Source of the DNA: an uncultured Ruminiclostridium sp.
GTDB lineage: Bacteria > Bacillota > Clostridia > Oscillospirales > Ruminococcaceae
Direction: 5' to 3'
Length of the DNA stretch: 54,902 nucleotides
Assembly (NCBI GenBank): GCA_944388385.1
Contig: CALXIO010000016.1
Span: forward strand, 1 to 54,902
Both the position numbers and the translations under genes were made by a program. Positions 36,332 to 45,561 of this stretch are shown piece by piece. Under the pieces are notes generated by a model. That model was not told the DNA's origin and searched no databases. It was given only the letters and a program-made list of their open reading frames with translations. The stretch's first letter is position 1; every line of letters begins with the position of its first letter.

Positions 36332-37024
36332 TTAATTCTGTCCGTAATAAGCATTTTCTCCATGCTTTCTGAAATAGTGCTTGTCAAGTAAATCCTGGGG
36401 TACTTTTCCTGCCTCGGGATTTAAGGTCATGGCATGATAATTCATAAAAGCCACTTCTTCAAGTACCACCGCATTATGAACGGCGTTCATAGGGTCTGTG
36501 CCCCATGCAAAGGGGCCGTGATTTTTAACAAGTATAGCAGGAATATCAAGAGGCTCATTTTCCCCTATGGCCTCTATTATCACCTTGCCGGTTTCCTTTT
36601 CGTACTCCCCTTTTATCTCCTCCTTGGTAAGAGCTCTTGTACAGGGAATATCTCCGTAGAAATAATCCGCATGGGTAGTACCCATGGCCATTATCGGAAG
36701 TCCTGCCTGGGCAAAGGAGGTTGCCCAACGGCTGTGGGTATGTACTATTCCTCCTATGGAGGGGTATTTTCTGTATAATTCAAGGTGGGTGGGGGTATCG
36801 CTGGAGGGCTTGTAATTTCCCTCCACCCTTTGTCCTGTGGCAAGATCCACTATAACCATATCATCAGCGGTCATTTCGTCGTATTCAACACCTGAGGGCT
36901 TGATTACAATTACCCCCTTTTTTCTGTCCACCGCAGAAACATTACCCCATGTGAAGGTAACTAAATTATATTTCGGCAATAAAAGATTAGCCCTTAAAAC
37001 CTGTTCCTTTAATTTTTTAAGCAT
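36332..37024 (-). CDS. araD: L-ribulose-5-phosphate 4-epimerase
   Basis: Zinc-dependent epimerase giving D-xylulose 5-phosphate, the last step of L-arabinose catabolism. 230 residues, the family norm. TWGNVSAVD and [11 protein letters not shown] are phosphate contacts, the metal site is [18 protein letters not shown] (two His) with [11 protein letters not shown] (third His), and [15 protein letters not shown] follows as in E. coli AraD. The gap to the kinase gene is nine bases. It completes a pathway with the arabinosidases at 11-14.6 kb. Confidence 0.95.
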   Translation of the reverse strand: MLKKLKEQVLRANLLLPKYNLVTFTWGNVSAVDRKKGVIVIKPSGVEYDEMTADDMVIVDLATGQRVEGNYKPSSDTPTHLELYRKYPSIGGIVHTHSRWATSFAQAGLPIMAMGTTHADYFYGDIPCTRALTKEEIKGEYEKETGKVIIEAIGENEPLDIPAILVKNHGPFAWGTDPMNAVHNAVVLEEVAFMNYHAMTLNPEAGKVPQDLLDKHYFRKHGENAYYGQN

Positions 37025-37033
37025 AATTTCTCC

Positions 37034-38584
37034 TTAGAATGTTCTTTCAATGGGAAGATTTTTAATATAATCCTCCATGTATTTTTTAAAGCCCTCTACT
37101 CCTTTGGTGTCGGGAATTACAGTCTTTTTCTCCATGCCGGCAAATACCCTTTTATCAAGAAAATCAGCAAGGGATAATTCATTTTTAAGCACAAGGTAGG
37201 ATGCCAATACAGCCATACCCCACGCTCCCCCCTCTCCTGCGGTATTCATTACCGATACAGGGGTATCAAGGGCATTGGCAAGGTATTTCTGGGCTACACC
37301 CTCCACCTTGAAAAGTCCTCCGTGGGCGGTAAAGCCCTCTGCGGTTACCTTTTCATTTATAAAGAGAATATCCATGCCGTATTTTAAGGTTGCCATTGAG
37401 GAATAAAGCTGAGCCTTGAAAAAGTCAGCTAAGGAAATATTTTTTCCCGGGGTGCGCATATAAAGGGGTCTTCCCCTTTCACAGCCTGTTACCGGCTCAC
37501 CGGAAAGATAGTTGTAGGCTATTACCCCGTTACAGTCATCATCAGCATTAAGGCTGTTTTCATAAAGTGTCTTATAAAGCTGTGAGGTGTCGATTTTATT
37601 TCCTGTAAGGGCGGCAAATTCTCCGAAAAGCCTTACCCAGTTGTCAAGCTCGTTACAGCAGTTATTACAATGTACCATAGCCACAGGACTGCCGTCAGGG
37701 GTGGTTACCATGTCAATTTCCGGGTAGGCAGCCGAAAGATTTTTATCAAGCACCAGCATTGAGAAAATAGAGGTACCTGCAGAAACATTACCGGTTTTTT
37801 CCCTTACTGCATTTGCCGCTACCATGCCTGTACCTGCATCTCCCTCAGGGGGACAAAGAGGAATACCCGGCTGTAAAATTCCCTCAGGGGATAAAAACCT
37901 TGCCCCCTCAGGGGTCAGCTGTCCGCAATTATCTCCTGCCATAGCTATTTTTGGGAAAACAGTATATATATCCTTATTAAAGCCCTGGGATTTTAAAAGG
38001 GCTGAATACTTATTTATCATATCCCTGTCATATTCTCCATTATTTATGGGGAATATGCCGGAGGCCTCTCCCACACCTACTGTTTTTTCTCCTGTAAGGC
38101 GGTAATGAATATAGCCTGCAAGGGTGGTAACATAGGAAATTTCCTTTACAAATTCCTCATTATCAAGCACCGCCTGATATAAATGGGCGGAGGTCCAGCG
38201 CTGAGGGATATTGAAATTAAATTCACGGGATAATTCCTCGCTTGCCCTTGCTGTCATGGTATTTCGCCAGGTGCGAAAGGGTGTTAAAAGTCGGTCATTT
38301 TCATCAAATGCCATAAGTCCGTGCATCATAGCGGAAATGCCCATAGCCCCTACTGTTATAAGGGGTGTGCCGAATTTTTCCTTTACATCCTCATTAAGGG
38401 ACGAAAAGCAGGAGGCTATACCGGTATGAATATCATCAAGGGTATAGGTCCATACGCCGTTTTCAAGGCGGTTTTCCCAGGTGTGCTCGCCGCTTGCTAT
38501 GGGGTTCATGCTGTCATCAATAAGGACAGCCTTAATTCTTGTTGAGCCAAGCTCAATTCCTAAAAAGGTATTTTTAAATTCCAT
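37034..38584 (-). CDS. araB: FGGY-family sugar kinase, probable L-ribulokinase
   Basis: 516 residues. The N-terminal phosphate loop LGIELGSTRIKAVLIDD, the adenosine and sugar contact GNVSAGTSIFSML, and GGLFKVEGVAQKYLANALDTPV in the second actin-like domain mark an FGGY kinase. Pairing with araD makes L-ribulose the best substrate; xylulokinase is the alternative, since it is shorter than classical AraB. The start MEFKNTF at 38584 follows TTGGAGTGGCTT; an in-frame codon at 38641 lies over the promoter. No L-arabinose isomerase gene is in the window. Confidence 0.82.
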   Translation of the reverse strand: MEFKNTFLGIELGSTRIKAVLIDDSMNPIASGEHTWENRLENGVWTYTLDDIHTGIASCFSSLNEDVKEKFGTPLITVGAMGISAMMHGLMAFDENDRLLTPFRTWRNTMTARASEELSREFNFNIPQRWTSAHLYQAVLDNEEFVKEISYVTTLAGYIHYRLTGEKTVGVGEASGIFPINNGEYDRDMINKYSALLKSQGFNKDIYTVFPKIAMAGDNCGQLTPEGARFLSPEGILQPGIPLCPPEGDAGTGMVAANAVREKTGNVSAGTSIFSMLVLDKNLSAAYPEIDMVTTPDGSPVAMVHCNNCCNELDNWVRLFGEFAALTGNKIDTSQLYKTLYENSLNADDDCNGVIAYNYLSGEPVTGCERGRPLYMRTPGKNISLADFFKAQLYSSMATLKYGMDILFINEKVTAEGFTAHGGLFKVEGVAQKYLANALDTPVSVMNTAGEGGAWGMAVLASYLVLKNELSLADFLDKRVFAGMEKKTVIPDTKGVEGFKKYMEDYIKNLPIERTF

Positions 38585-38612
38585 AAGCCACTCCAATAAA
38601 ATTATTACTTTA

Positions 38613-38641
38613 AGTATATACCTAATTTTAAATATTTTCAA
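38613..38641 (-). promoter_or_regulatory. SigA-type promoter of the araBD-tetR operon
   Basis: Minus-strand TTGAAA (38636-38641), 17-base spacer, TATACT (38613-38618). Confidence 0.7.
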
Positions 38642-38657
38642 TACCTTTTAATAAAAA

Positions 38658-38690
38658 CAAGAAACCTCACTCAAAGAGTGAGGTTTCTTG
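38658..38690 (-). terminator. Terminator downstream of proS
   Basis: Fifteen-base perfect stem CAAGAAACCTCACTC / GAGTGAGGTTTCTTG with a three-base loop. On the minus strand it is followed by TTTTTATT. It is 130 bases past the proS stop. Confidence 0.88.
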
Positions 38691-38765
38691 CATTGGGGAA
38701 ATATATGAAAAAAACGAAGTACGCAAATTCTTAACGGTAATAGTATTACCGGTTACATCTGAATT

Positions 38766-38807
38766 ATACCCCCTATTTATAAACTAAATAATAACAATCG
38801 GGGGTAT
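38766..38807. repeat. Inverted repeat ATACCCCC/GGGGGTAT in the proS 3' region
   Basis: Eight-base perfect arms (38766-38773 and 38800-38807) around a 26-base AT-rich loop. A second, imperfect dyad, AACGGTAAT / ATTACCGGTT, lies at 38733-38754. Neither has a T run, so they are not ordinary terminators. The 130-base gap holds no ORF I would support. Confidence 0.45.
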
Positions 38808-38819
38808 TTTCAAAAAAAT

Positions 38820-40544
38820 TTAAGAATTTGCCTTATCAAGCATTTCCTTTATGATAGAAAGAACCTTGTCCTTTGTTTCTTCAACGGGGATCTTATAGGA
38901 AAAGCTCTTGTCACGGGCGGTGATTTCGCATACATTTTCCTTAAGGTTTCTGGGGCTTATTACCACCCTTACAGGTACACCCAGAAGATCCGCATCAGAG
39001 AACATAAAGCCTGCGCTTACCTGTCTGTCATCATAAATAACCTCTGCGCCTGCTGACTGAAGCTCCTCATACAGCTTATCTGCGGTGGCCTTTACATCTG
39101 CATCATCTGAACGGACAGCACAGATATGTACATGCCAGGGAGCTATGGGCATGGGCCAGATAGGACCGTAATCATCATGGTGAGCCTCACATACAGAAGC
39201 GGCAAGTCTGCCTACACCGATACCGTAGCAGCCCATAATGGGATAATGTGCCTCTCCGTTGCTGTCTAGATAGGTCATATTCATGGTCTTTGTGTACTTT
39301 GTGCCAAGCTGGAATATGTTTCCTACCTCAATACCTCTTGAAATGGTAACTGTGTGCTTACCGCACTTAGGACAAATACCGCCCTCCATTATCTTTGCAA
39401 AGTCATGGTATTCAATGCCGGGAAGATCACGGTCAAGGTCAAGACCTGTGTAGTGATATTCCTCCTTGTTTGCACCGCAGGAAAGGTTGTTTGTATTTTT
39501 AAGGGATAAGTCAAATAACACCGTGCAGTTTTCTGTAATACCAACAGGGCCTATATATCCGGGATTAAGTCCGCTTTCCTCGGTTATTACAGCAGGATGG
39601 AATTCACAGCCAAGGTAGTTTCTGAGCTTTGTTTCGTTTACATCAACATCCCCTCTTACAAATACCACCACATAGCTGTCATCCTCATTTCTCTGATATA
39701 CTACCGCCTTACAGCTCTTTTCCTTGGGGGATTTAAGGAAGTCGCAAACCTCCTCAATGGTGTGGATATTGGGGGTATATACCTCGGTTAAGGGATTTGA
39801 AACCTCGTCACGGGTATTTTCAATAATGCTTTCTGCCGCCTCCATGTTTGCGCTGAAGCCACATTCCTTACAAATAGCAATAGTGTCCTCGCCTACAGGG
39901 GTAAGAAGCATAAATTCATGGGATACGCTGCCGCCCATCATACCTGAGTCAGACTTTACGGAAATAACCTCAGGTACACCTGCACGTCTGAAGATATTCT
40001 CATAGGCCTTATGGCACTTTGCATAGTATTCCTCTAAGTCCTCCTGGGAGGTGTGGAAGGAATATGCGTCCTTCATGGTAAATTCTCTTACTCTGATAAG
40101 ACCGCCTCTGGGTCTTGCCTCATCACGGAACTTAGTCTGGATCTGATATATCATAAAGGGGTACTTTGTGTAGCTCTGACCATATTCACGAACAAGGTGT
40201 ACTGCCGCCTCCTCGTGGGTCATACCGAGTACCATGGGTGAACGGTTACGATCTGAAAAACGCAGAAGCTCGCTTCCTACGCTTTCGTATCTGCCGGATT
40301 CCTCCCAAAGGGATGCAGGCATTACAACCGGGAACTGTACCTCCTGGCCGTCTATTGCATCCATTTCCTCACGGATAATCTGCTCTATCTTACGGCAAAT
40401 TCTTTTTGTGGGCATATAGGATGAAAAGATACCGTTTGCCACATACTTTATGTAGCCGCCTCTTACCATTATTGCATGGCTGTCTATCTGACAATCTGAG
40501 GGTCTTTCTTTAAATCTGTCGCCTACTAATTTTTCAAGCTTCAT
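38820..40544 (-). CDS. proS: Prolyl-tRNA synthetase
   Basis: Charges tRNA-Pro. About 574 residues, the bacterial form with the YbaK-like editing insertion between motifs 2 and 3. Motif 1 region VVMPASLWEESGRYESVGSELLRF, motif 2 FRDEARPRGGLIRVREFTMKDAYSFH, and motif 3 GCYGIGVGRLAASVCEAHHDD are clear; the insertion holds CGANKEEYHYTGLDLDRDLP. The start MKLEKLVGDRF at 40544 follows TTTAGGAGGTTTAATT, just after the T-box terminator. The open frame reaches 40868, but that extension is leader RNA. Confidence 0.96.
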   Translation of the reverse strand: MKLEKLVGDRFKERPSDCQIDSHAIMVRGGYIKYVANGIFSSYMPTKRICRKIEQIIREEMDAIDGQEVQFPVVMPASLWEESGRYESVGSELLRFSDRNRSPMVLGMTHEEAAVHLVREYGQSYTKYPFMIYQIQTKFRDEARPRGGLIRVREFTMKDAYSFHTSQEDLEEYYAKCHKAYENIFRRAGVPEVISVKSDSGMMGGSVSHEFMLLTPVGEDTIAICKECGFSANMEAAESIIENTRDEVSNPLTEVYTPNIHTIEEVCDFLKSPKEKSCKAVVYQRNEDDSYVVVFVRGDVDVNETKLRNYLGCEFHPAVITEESGLNPGYIGPVGITENCTVLFDLSLKNTNNLSCGANKEEYHYTGLDLDRDLPGIEYHDFAKIMEGGICPKCGKHTVTISRGIEVGNIFQLGTKYTKTMNMTYLDSNGEAHYPIMGCYGIGVGRLAASVCEAHHDDYGPIWPMPIAPWHVHICAVRSDDADVKATADKLYEELQSAGAEVIYDDRQVSAGFMFSDADLLGVPVRVVISPRNLKENVCEITARDKSFSYKIPVEETKDKVLSIIKEMLDKANS

Positions 40545-40785
40545 AATTAAACCTCCTAAAAAAATAAGCCCTGAGCATATTAGCTCAGGGCGAACTTGCA
40601 TAAGTCCGCGGTACCACCCGAATTCGGAAAACCGCACTTTATTCTCTGTAACGGGAGAAGCCCGTCCCATTTTCATGGGCGACTCAAAGACGGGATTCGG
40701 CAAAACCATCAAGACACTTTCACCTGCCGTGTCCTCTCTGAAAATCAGGTAGAGCCTACTTTTTCTTATCATAGTCCTTTTACAA
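40545..40785 (-). promoter_or_regulatory. Proline-sensing T-box leader of proS
   Basis: On the minus strand the leader carries AGAGAGGACACGGCAGGTG of stem I, then GAATCCCGTCTTTGAG, whose CCC codon (complement of 40692-40694) is in the specifier place and reads proline. The T-box GGGTGGTACCGCGGAC is canonical; UGGU would pair with the ACCA end of tRNA-Pro. The terminator is GCCCTGAGC / GCTCAGGGC followed by TTATTTTTTT, directly before the ribosome site. Class certain, specifier codon placed by analogy with the trp leader. Confidence 0.88.
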
Positions 40786-40790
40786 TGGCT

Positions 40791-40819
40791 ATTGTACCAC
40801 ATTGAAATACCTTTGTCAA
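40791..40819 (-). promoter_or_regulatory. SigA-type promoter of proS
   Basis: Minus-strand TTGACA (40814-40819), 17-base spacer, TACAAT (40791-40796). The -35 overlaps the last bases of the upstream DUF2079 gene. Confidence 0.82.
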
Positions 40820-42606
40820 GTGGCAGGAGTATAGGATTTAGACTTAAACAATACAAAATAGCCCTCAATTTCCTTGACTATTTCATAATTGCTGTTTGCC
40901 TCATATTTTGCACGCTGATCCTTACCCTCAGGATACCTCATATCAACAGCAATATAATCGCTGTCAAGATGCTCCTTGGTGTGATTTAAGGAATACATTT
41001 CCGGTCTTTGGGATGCCGCCGCACCGTAAAAGGTAGCCGCAGTTACTGAGGCATCCTCGGGGATTTGCTCTAATGTAATTCTTATATCATCAAGAACAGC
41101 CTTATCCTCAAGATAAAAATCAAGATAGGTTGCCCTTGCATATACAGTCTGCATACATACTAAAAATGCCGCACATACAGACAAGGTACCAAGGGTTTTT
41201 CTTGTATTTCCCTTAAGATCTTTAAAATTAAGAATTGAAGCATATAATAAAAACGGAAATGAGCCGTAGGTATACTGGAAATATATATCATGCTGGTACT
41301 GATAATCCGGCATGAGATTTACAAGTATAAAGGGCAATAATAAAAGCAGTCTTTCATACCGCTTTGTGATAACCGGCATAAAGCCTAAGGGCAGCAGCAT
41401 CTGTATCATAAAGAACAGCTTGCTTGTATCTCCGTTTGTGGTGGTGAAGATTTCGTTTATTACAAGTGCGGGATTTTTAATAATGTTTATTATCACCATA
41501 AACAGGGAGGTTTCACCGCTTTGAAGGAAATTGTTATACCGGTAGCTCATTACTCCCTGGCCGAACATACTGAGCATAGTGGTAACGGATATAAAGTATA
41601 ATACCGCTGTTATAAAAAGTCCTCCGGCAAGTATGCGTTTTTTCTTGTCCTTGAATGCTATAAAATAATAGAAGGCGAAAAATGCCACATATATGGGGGC
41701 ATCCTCCTTTACCATGCACACAAGCAAGGCAAAAATACAGCTTCCGAGGAGATTTTCCTTTTCCATAAAATAAAACAAAAATAAAAGTAATACAGGTAAA
41801 AATTTATTCTCGTGGAAGTCATAATAAATGCCTCCTGAAAGTGCAGGATATAAGGCATATATTGCTATAAATATAATTGTGGCAAGATTGGATAATTTCA
41901 GCTTTTTGCAAAGAAGGGACAAAGGAATTACCCCAAGGGCAAGGACTATTGTCTGGCATATTAGAATAGTCATGGGATGAGGGAAAATAAAATAAATGGG
42001 TAAAAGCACATAGTATATGGGAGATACGTGCACCGCAAAGTGGGATAAAAGCATATCCCTTTCGCAGGTGGTATCCGGCAGGAAGGTATTTCCCATGTTG
42101 TAATACATCTGGGCGAATATGCCGAAATCATATATAGGTGTACGAAGGGCAAGATACTTCGATACCGACTGAATAGAAAAGAATACCACAAAGTAAACAG
42201 CGAAAATAACCGCCGCTGATATAACCACCTGCTTTGGTATCTTAAAGGGGAATTTCATATCATCCTTAAAGATAAAGCACAGTATTGCCAGAAGTACAAC
42301 GCATACCCCTATTGCGAAAAAGGGATTTTTCTCATCCACCACCACAACAGCGGCATAAAACATAAATGTACCCAGCATGATAAATTTCCGGGCGATTTTA
42401 AAATCAAATACAAGATTGCTGAAAAATATCACAGCGGCCAAAAACACAAACATACCAAGGTAAATAAAGGTGTTTATTGCACCGAATATGTTTTTATCTA
42501 TAAATGTGGGCTTTGCAAAAAAGGTAAAAAGTCCTGCTGTGAGAAATAATGAAGTGAATATTGCTACAATGGCATTTTCAAATGTGAGTTTTTGCTTTAT
42601 GTTCAT
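40816..42606 (-). CDS. DUF2079 multi-helix membrane protein
   Basis: 596 residues with about twelve to thirteen helices from the N-terminus (IVAIFTSLFLTAGLFTFF) to residue 490, then a soluble tail (YLDFYLEDKAVLDDIRITLEQIPEDASVTAATFYGAAASQRPEMY). TPIYDFGIFAQMYYNM and the YDFHENKFLPVLLLF block are DUF2079 marks. The fold resembles GT-C membrane glycosyltransferases, and the early Asp region could be catalytic, but no activity is established. It is 21 bases behind the SDR gene. Confidence 0.85.
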   Translation of the reverse strand: MNIKQKLTFENAIVAIFTSLFLTAGLFTFFAKPTFIDKNIFGAINTFIYLGMFVFLAAVIFFSNLVFDFKIARKFIMLGTFMFYAAVVVVDEKNPFFAIGVCVVLLAILCFIFKDDMKFPFKIPKQVVISAAVIFAVYFVVFFSIQSVSKYLALRTPIYDFGIFAQMYYNMGNTFLPDTTCERDMLLSHFAVHVSPIYYVLLPIYFIFPHPMTILICQTIVLALGVIPLSLLCKKLKLSNLATIIFIAIYALYPALSGGIYYDFHENKFLPVLLLFLFYFMEKENLLGSCIFALLVCMVKEDAPIYVAFFAFYYFIAFKDKKKRILAGGLFITAVLYFISVTTMLSMFGQGVMSYRYNNFLQSGETSLFMVIINIIKNPALVINEIFTTTNGDTSKLFFMIQMLLPLGFMPVITKRYERLLLLLPFILVNLMPDYQYQHDIYFQYTYGSFPFLLYASILNFKDLKGNTRKTLGTLSVCAAFLVCMQTVYARATYLDFYLEDKAVLDDIRITLEQIPEDASVTAATFYGAAASQRPEMYSLNHTKEHLDSDYIAVDMRYPEGKDQRAKYEANSNYEIVKEIEGYFVLFKSKSYTPAT

Positions 42607-42627
42607 ATTATCCTTCTTTATGATCTT

Positions 42628-43380
42628 TTACTTGTTGTAGGGGCTGTCCATTTCCCTTTCAGCCTTTTCTACAGCCTGTTCTAAGGTAAGGCCGTAAAAT
42701 CTGCCGGCGGTGAAATTTCTGCCGGATTTCTTATCATCTGCAAATGCCCCCACAATTACTCCGGGAATAGCACTTTCGGGAGCATTAGGGGCATGGGGTC
42801 CGCCTAAATCGGTACGGCACCAGCCCGGGTCGGCAAGGTTTATCATAACATTACTGCCCTCTAATTTTGAGCCTAAGTCAATAGTTACCTTATCAAGGGC
42901 GGCCTTTGATGCTGAATAGCCTGCCTGTTCAGGCTCCAAGGTAATACCGCTGGTGGTATTAACTATTCTGCCAAAGCCCCTTTCTAACATACCCGGTAAA
43001 AAGTGATAGCATATCATCATGGGGGAGATAGTGTTTATAACAAAGCTCTTTTCATAGTCCTCAGCCGGAGTTTTAAGATACTCTGTTCTGTAGGCTATCT
43101 GTACTGCCGCATTGTTTAAGATAATATCAATGACAGTTCCCTTTTTGTCTATTTCACAAAGCATTTTTTCGGTATCCTTAATATCGGATAATTCTGCGGA
43201 TACCACATAGGCATCCACGCCCATTTCCAAGGCTTCATTTAGTATTTTATCACAATGCTCTGCTTTTCTTGAATGAAGAACAAGGTTACAGCCTCTTTTT
43301 GCCATTTCCTTAGCGGCTAAGTAGCCTATACCCCTTGATGCGCCTGTAATAAGTGCCCATTTGCCTTTAACATTAACCAT
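42628..43380 (-). CDS. Short-chain dehydrogenase/reductase
   Basis: 250 residues with the classical SDR features: cofactor loop TGASRGIGYLAAKEMAKRG, NNAAVQ near residue 90, catalytic Ser in VNTTSGITLEPEQ and the YSASK Tyr-Lys pair near residue 155. The start at 43380 follows AAAGGAGTGATAAAA; the frame is open another 22 codons but without a site and across the promoter. The C-terminus is rather long, with GRNFTAGRFYGLTLEQAVEKAE. Substrate unknown. Confidence 0.88.
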   Translation of the reverse strand: MVNVKGKWALITGASRGIGYLAAKEMAKRGCNLVLHSRKAEHCDKILNEALEMGVDAYVVSAELSDIKDTEKMLCEIDKKGTVIDIILNNAAVQIAYRTEYLKTPAEDYEKSFVINTISPMMICYHFLPGMLERGFGRIVNTTSGITLEPEQAGYSASKAALDKVTIDLGSKLEGSNVMINLADPGWCRTDLGGPHAPNAPESAIPGVIVGAFADDKKSGRNFTAGRFYGLTLEQAVEKAEREMDSPYNK

Positions 43381-43417
43381 TTTTATCACTCCTTTAAATA
43401 ATTCACAAACTAAGACA

Positions 43418-43446
43418 AGTATAGCAGAAAATATAGGAAAAATCAA
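43418..43446 (-). promoter_or_regulatory. SigA-type promoter of the SDR-DUF2079 operon
   Basis: Minus-strand TTGATT (43441-43446), 17-base spacer, TATACT (43418-43423). Confidence 0.72.
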
Positions 43447-43521
43447 GGTTATTAAATATTTTTGCTTTTATTCATTAAATTAAAGCTGATAAGAAAAAAT
43501 AAATTATTTTTAAATATAATA

Positions 43522-43550
43522 TTGATTTAGTTAAAGAAATGTGGTATAAT
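43522..43550 (+). promoter_or_regulatory. SigA-type promoter of glmS
   Basis: TTGATT (43522-43527), 17-base spacer, TATAAT (43545-43550). A leader of about 80 bases follows. It contains a weak CCAAT...GTTGG hairpin but none of the glmS ribozyme core. Confidence 0.75.
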
Positions 43551-43635
43551 AAATAAGTATTTATTGCACCAATGCTATGCCTTATGGTATTAGTTGGGGT
43601 TTATATTAACTACTTTAATTTCGGGAGGAACAGCT

Positions 43636-45474
43636 ATGTGCGGAATAGTAGGCTTTACCGGTAAAAAGCAGGCGGCTGATATACTGCTTGACGGACTTTC
43701 AAAGCTTGAATACAGAGGATATGACTCAGCAGGTATTGCAGTAACGGATGATGCAGGCCAGACTGAGGTTGTAAAGGCAAAGGGCAGACTTAAGGTATTA
43801 GAGGAAAAAACCGACTGGGGTCGTGCTGTAAAGGGCAGCTGCGGTATCGGTCATACAAGATGGGCTACCCACGGCGAGCCCTCTGAGGATAACGCTCACC
43901 CCCATATCAGCGATGATATGAATGTGGTTGCTGTACATAACGGCATTATAGAAAATTATCAGGAAATAAAGCAGAAGCTCTCAAAGAACGGCTATGTATT
44001 TTATTCCCAGACAGATACAGAGGCTATTGTAAAGCTGATTGACTATTACTACAAGAAATATAACGGCGGTCCTATTGACGCTATTGCAAAGGCTATGGTC
44101 CGTGTAAGAGGCTCCTATGCCCTTGCGGTTATGTTTAAGGATTATCCCGGCGAAATATATGCCGCCCGTAAGGATAGCCCTATGATAATAGGAATTGAAA
44201 ACGGAGAAGCTTATCTTGCGTCTGATGTTCCTGCTATTTTAAATCACACAAGAAATGTATATTATATAGATAATCTGGAAATGGCAAGATTATCCGAAAG
44301 CGGCGTACAGTTCTATAATATCGACGGTGATATTATTGAGAAAACCTCTGTTGAAATAAAGTGGGATGCAAAATCCGCTGAAAAGGGCGGCTATGCTCAC
44401 TTTATGTTAAAGGAGATCCACGAGCAGCCCAAGGCTGTGGCAGATACCATAAATTCCGTTGTAAAGGACGGAAAAATAGACTTTTCTGAGGTGGGTCTTT
44501 CCGATGAGGATATTAAGGGTATCGGTGAGATAATTATAGTTGCCTGCGGTTCTTCATACCATGTTGGTATGGTTGGACAGTATGTTATTGAGGATATGGC
44601 AAAGATACCTGTAAGAGTTGAGCTGGCATCTGAATTCAGATACAGAACTAACCTATTAAGAAAGGATGCCCTTGTGGTGCTTATAAGCCAGTCCGGTGAA
44701 ACTGCGGACACCTTAGCCGCATTAAGGGATGTAAAGCAGCAGGGCATAAAGACCTTCGCTATTGTAAATGTGGTGGGAAGCTCAATAGCAAGAGAGGCCG
44801 ACAATGTATTCTATACCCTTGCAGGCCCGGAAATTGCGGTAGCTACCACAAAGGCATACAGCACACAGCTTATAGTTACCTATCTTCTGTCGGTGCAGTT
44901 AGCTAAGGTAAGAGGAGAAATAAACGACGAGGAATATTCTTCCCTTATAAAGGAGCTTACCACTTTACCTGAAAAGATACAGAAGATACTTGATGATAAG
45001 GAAAGAATACAGTGGTTTGCCTCAAAGCTTGCAAATCAGAAAAATATATTCTTTATCGGCAGAGGCATTGACTATGCAATATGCCTTGAGGGTAGCCTTA
45101 AATTAAAGGAAATCAGCTATATTCACTCTGAGGCATATGCGGCAGGCGAATTAAAGCACGGTACTATTTCCCTTATTGAAAGCGGAACACCGGTTGTAGG
45201 TGTTTTAACCCAGAATGATCTTTTTGAAAAGACCATAAGCAATATGGTGGAGGTTAAGAGCAGAGGCGCATACCTTATGGGACTTACCACCTACGGCCAC
45301 TATAACCTTGAGGACACCGCTGACTTTACTGTATATGTTCCCCATACGGATGAGCATTTTACCCCCAGCCTTGCGGTTGTTCCCTTACAGCTTTTAGCAT
45401 ACTATGTAAGCCTTGCAAAGGGTCTTGATGCAGATAAGCCCAGGAACCTTGCTAAGAGTGTTACTGTTGAATAA
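43636..45474 (+). CDS. glmS: Glutamine-fructose-6-phosphate aminotransferase
   Basis: Makes glucosamine 6-phosphate from fructose 6-phosphate and glutamine, the entry to peptidoglycan amino sugars. 612 residues. The mature N-terminus starts MCGIVGFTG with the Cys nucleophile after Met; LEYRGYDSAGIAV, GIGHTRWATHGEPSEDNAHPH and the two SIS domains (IVACGSSYHVGMVGQY, LISQSGETADTLAALRD, ATTKAYSTQL) follow, ending LAKSVTVE. The start at 43636 is fixed by the need for a Cys at position 2 and by GGGAGGAACAGCT. Flanked by its own promoter and terminator. Confidence 0.97.
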   Translation: MCGIVGFTGKKQAADILLDGLSKLEYRGYDSAGIAVTDDAGQTEVVKAKGRLKVLEEKTDWGRAVKGSCGIGHTRWATHGEPSEDNAHPHISDDMNVVAVHNGIIENYQEIKQKLSKNGYVFYSQTDTEAIVKLIDYYYKKYNGGPIDAIAKAMVRVRGSYALAVMFKDYPGEIYAARKDSPMIIGIENGEAYLASDVPAILNHTRNVYYIDNLEMARLSESGVQFYNIDGDIIEKTSVEIKWDAKSAEKGGYAHFMLKEIHEQPKAVADTINSVVKDGKIDFSEVGLSDEDIKGIGEIIIVACGSSYHVGMVGQYVIEDMAKIPVRVELASEFRYRTNLLRKDALVVLISQSGETADTLAALRDVKQQGIKTFAIVNVVGSSIAREADNVFYTLAGPEIAVATTKAYSTQLIVTYLLSVQLAKVRGEINDEEYSSLIKELTTLPEKIQKILDDKERIQWFASKLANQKNIFFIGRGIDYAICLEGSLKLKEISYIHSEAYAAGELKHGTISLIESGTPVVGVLTQNDLFEKTISNMVEVKSRGAYLMGLTTYGHYNLEDTADFTVYVPHTDEHFTPSLAVVPLQLLAYYVSLAKGLDADKPRNLAKSVTVE

Positions 45475-45479
45475 AAAAT

Positions 45480-45510
45480 AAAGGTGCATTTTTAAAATGC
45501 ACCTTTTTTC
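45480..45510 (+). terminator. Terminator after glmS
   Basis: AAAGGTGCATTTT / AAAATGCACCTTT (45480-45506) followed by TTTC. The inner pairs must open to form the loop. Confidence 0.85.
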
Positions 45511-45519
45511 TTATAAAAT

Positions 45520-45550
45520 AAAAGGGAGAAGCAAACGCTTCTCCCTTTTT
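45520..45550 (-). terminator. Terminator after tRNA-Thr (bidirectional)
   Basis: Stem AAAGGGAGAAGC / GCTTCTCCCTTT with an AAAC loop and T or A runs on both sides, so it can work on either strand. It lies 12 bases past the tRNA 3' end. Confidence 0.85.
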
Positions 45551-45561
45551 TCTATCAGAGT

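Noticed and set aside
40545..40868. N-terminal extension of prolyl-tRNA synthetase
   Set aside because: The open frame covers the T-box leader and promoter; the AGGAGG site and family start support 40544.
43551..43635. glmS ribozyme
   Set aside because: Leader too short and core sequences absent.
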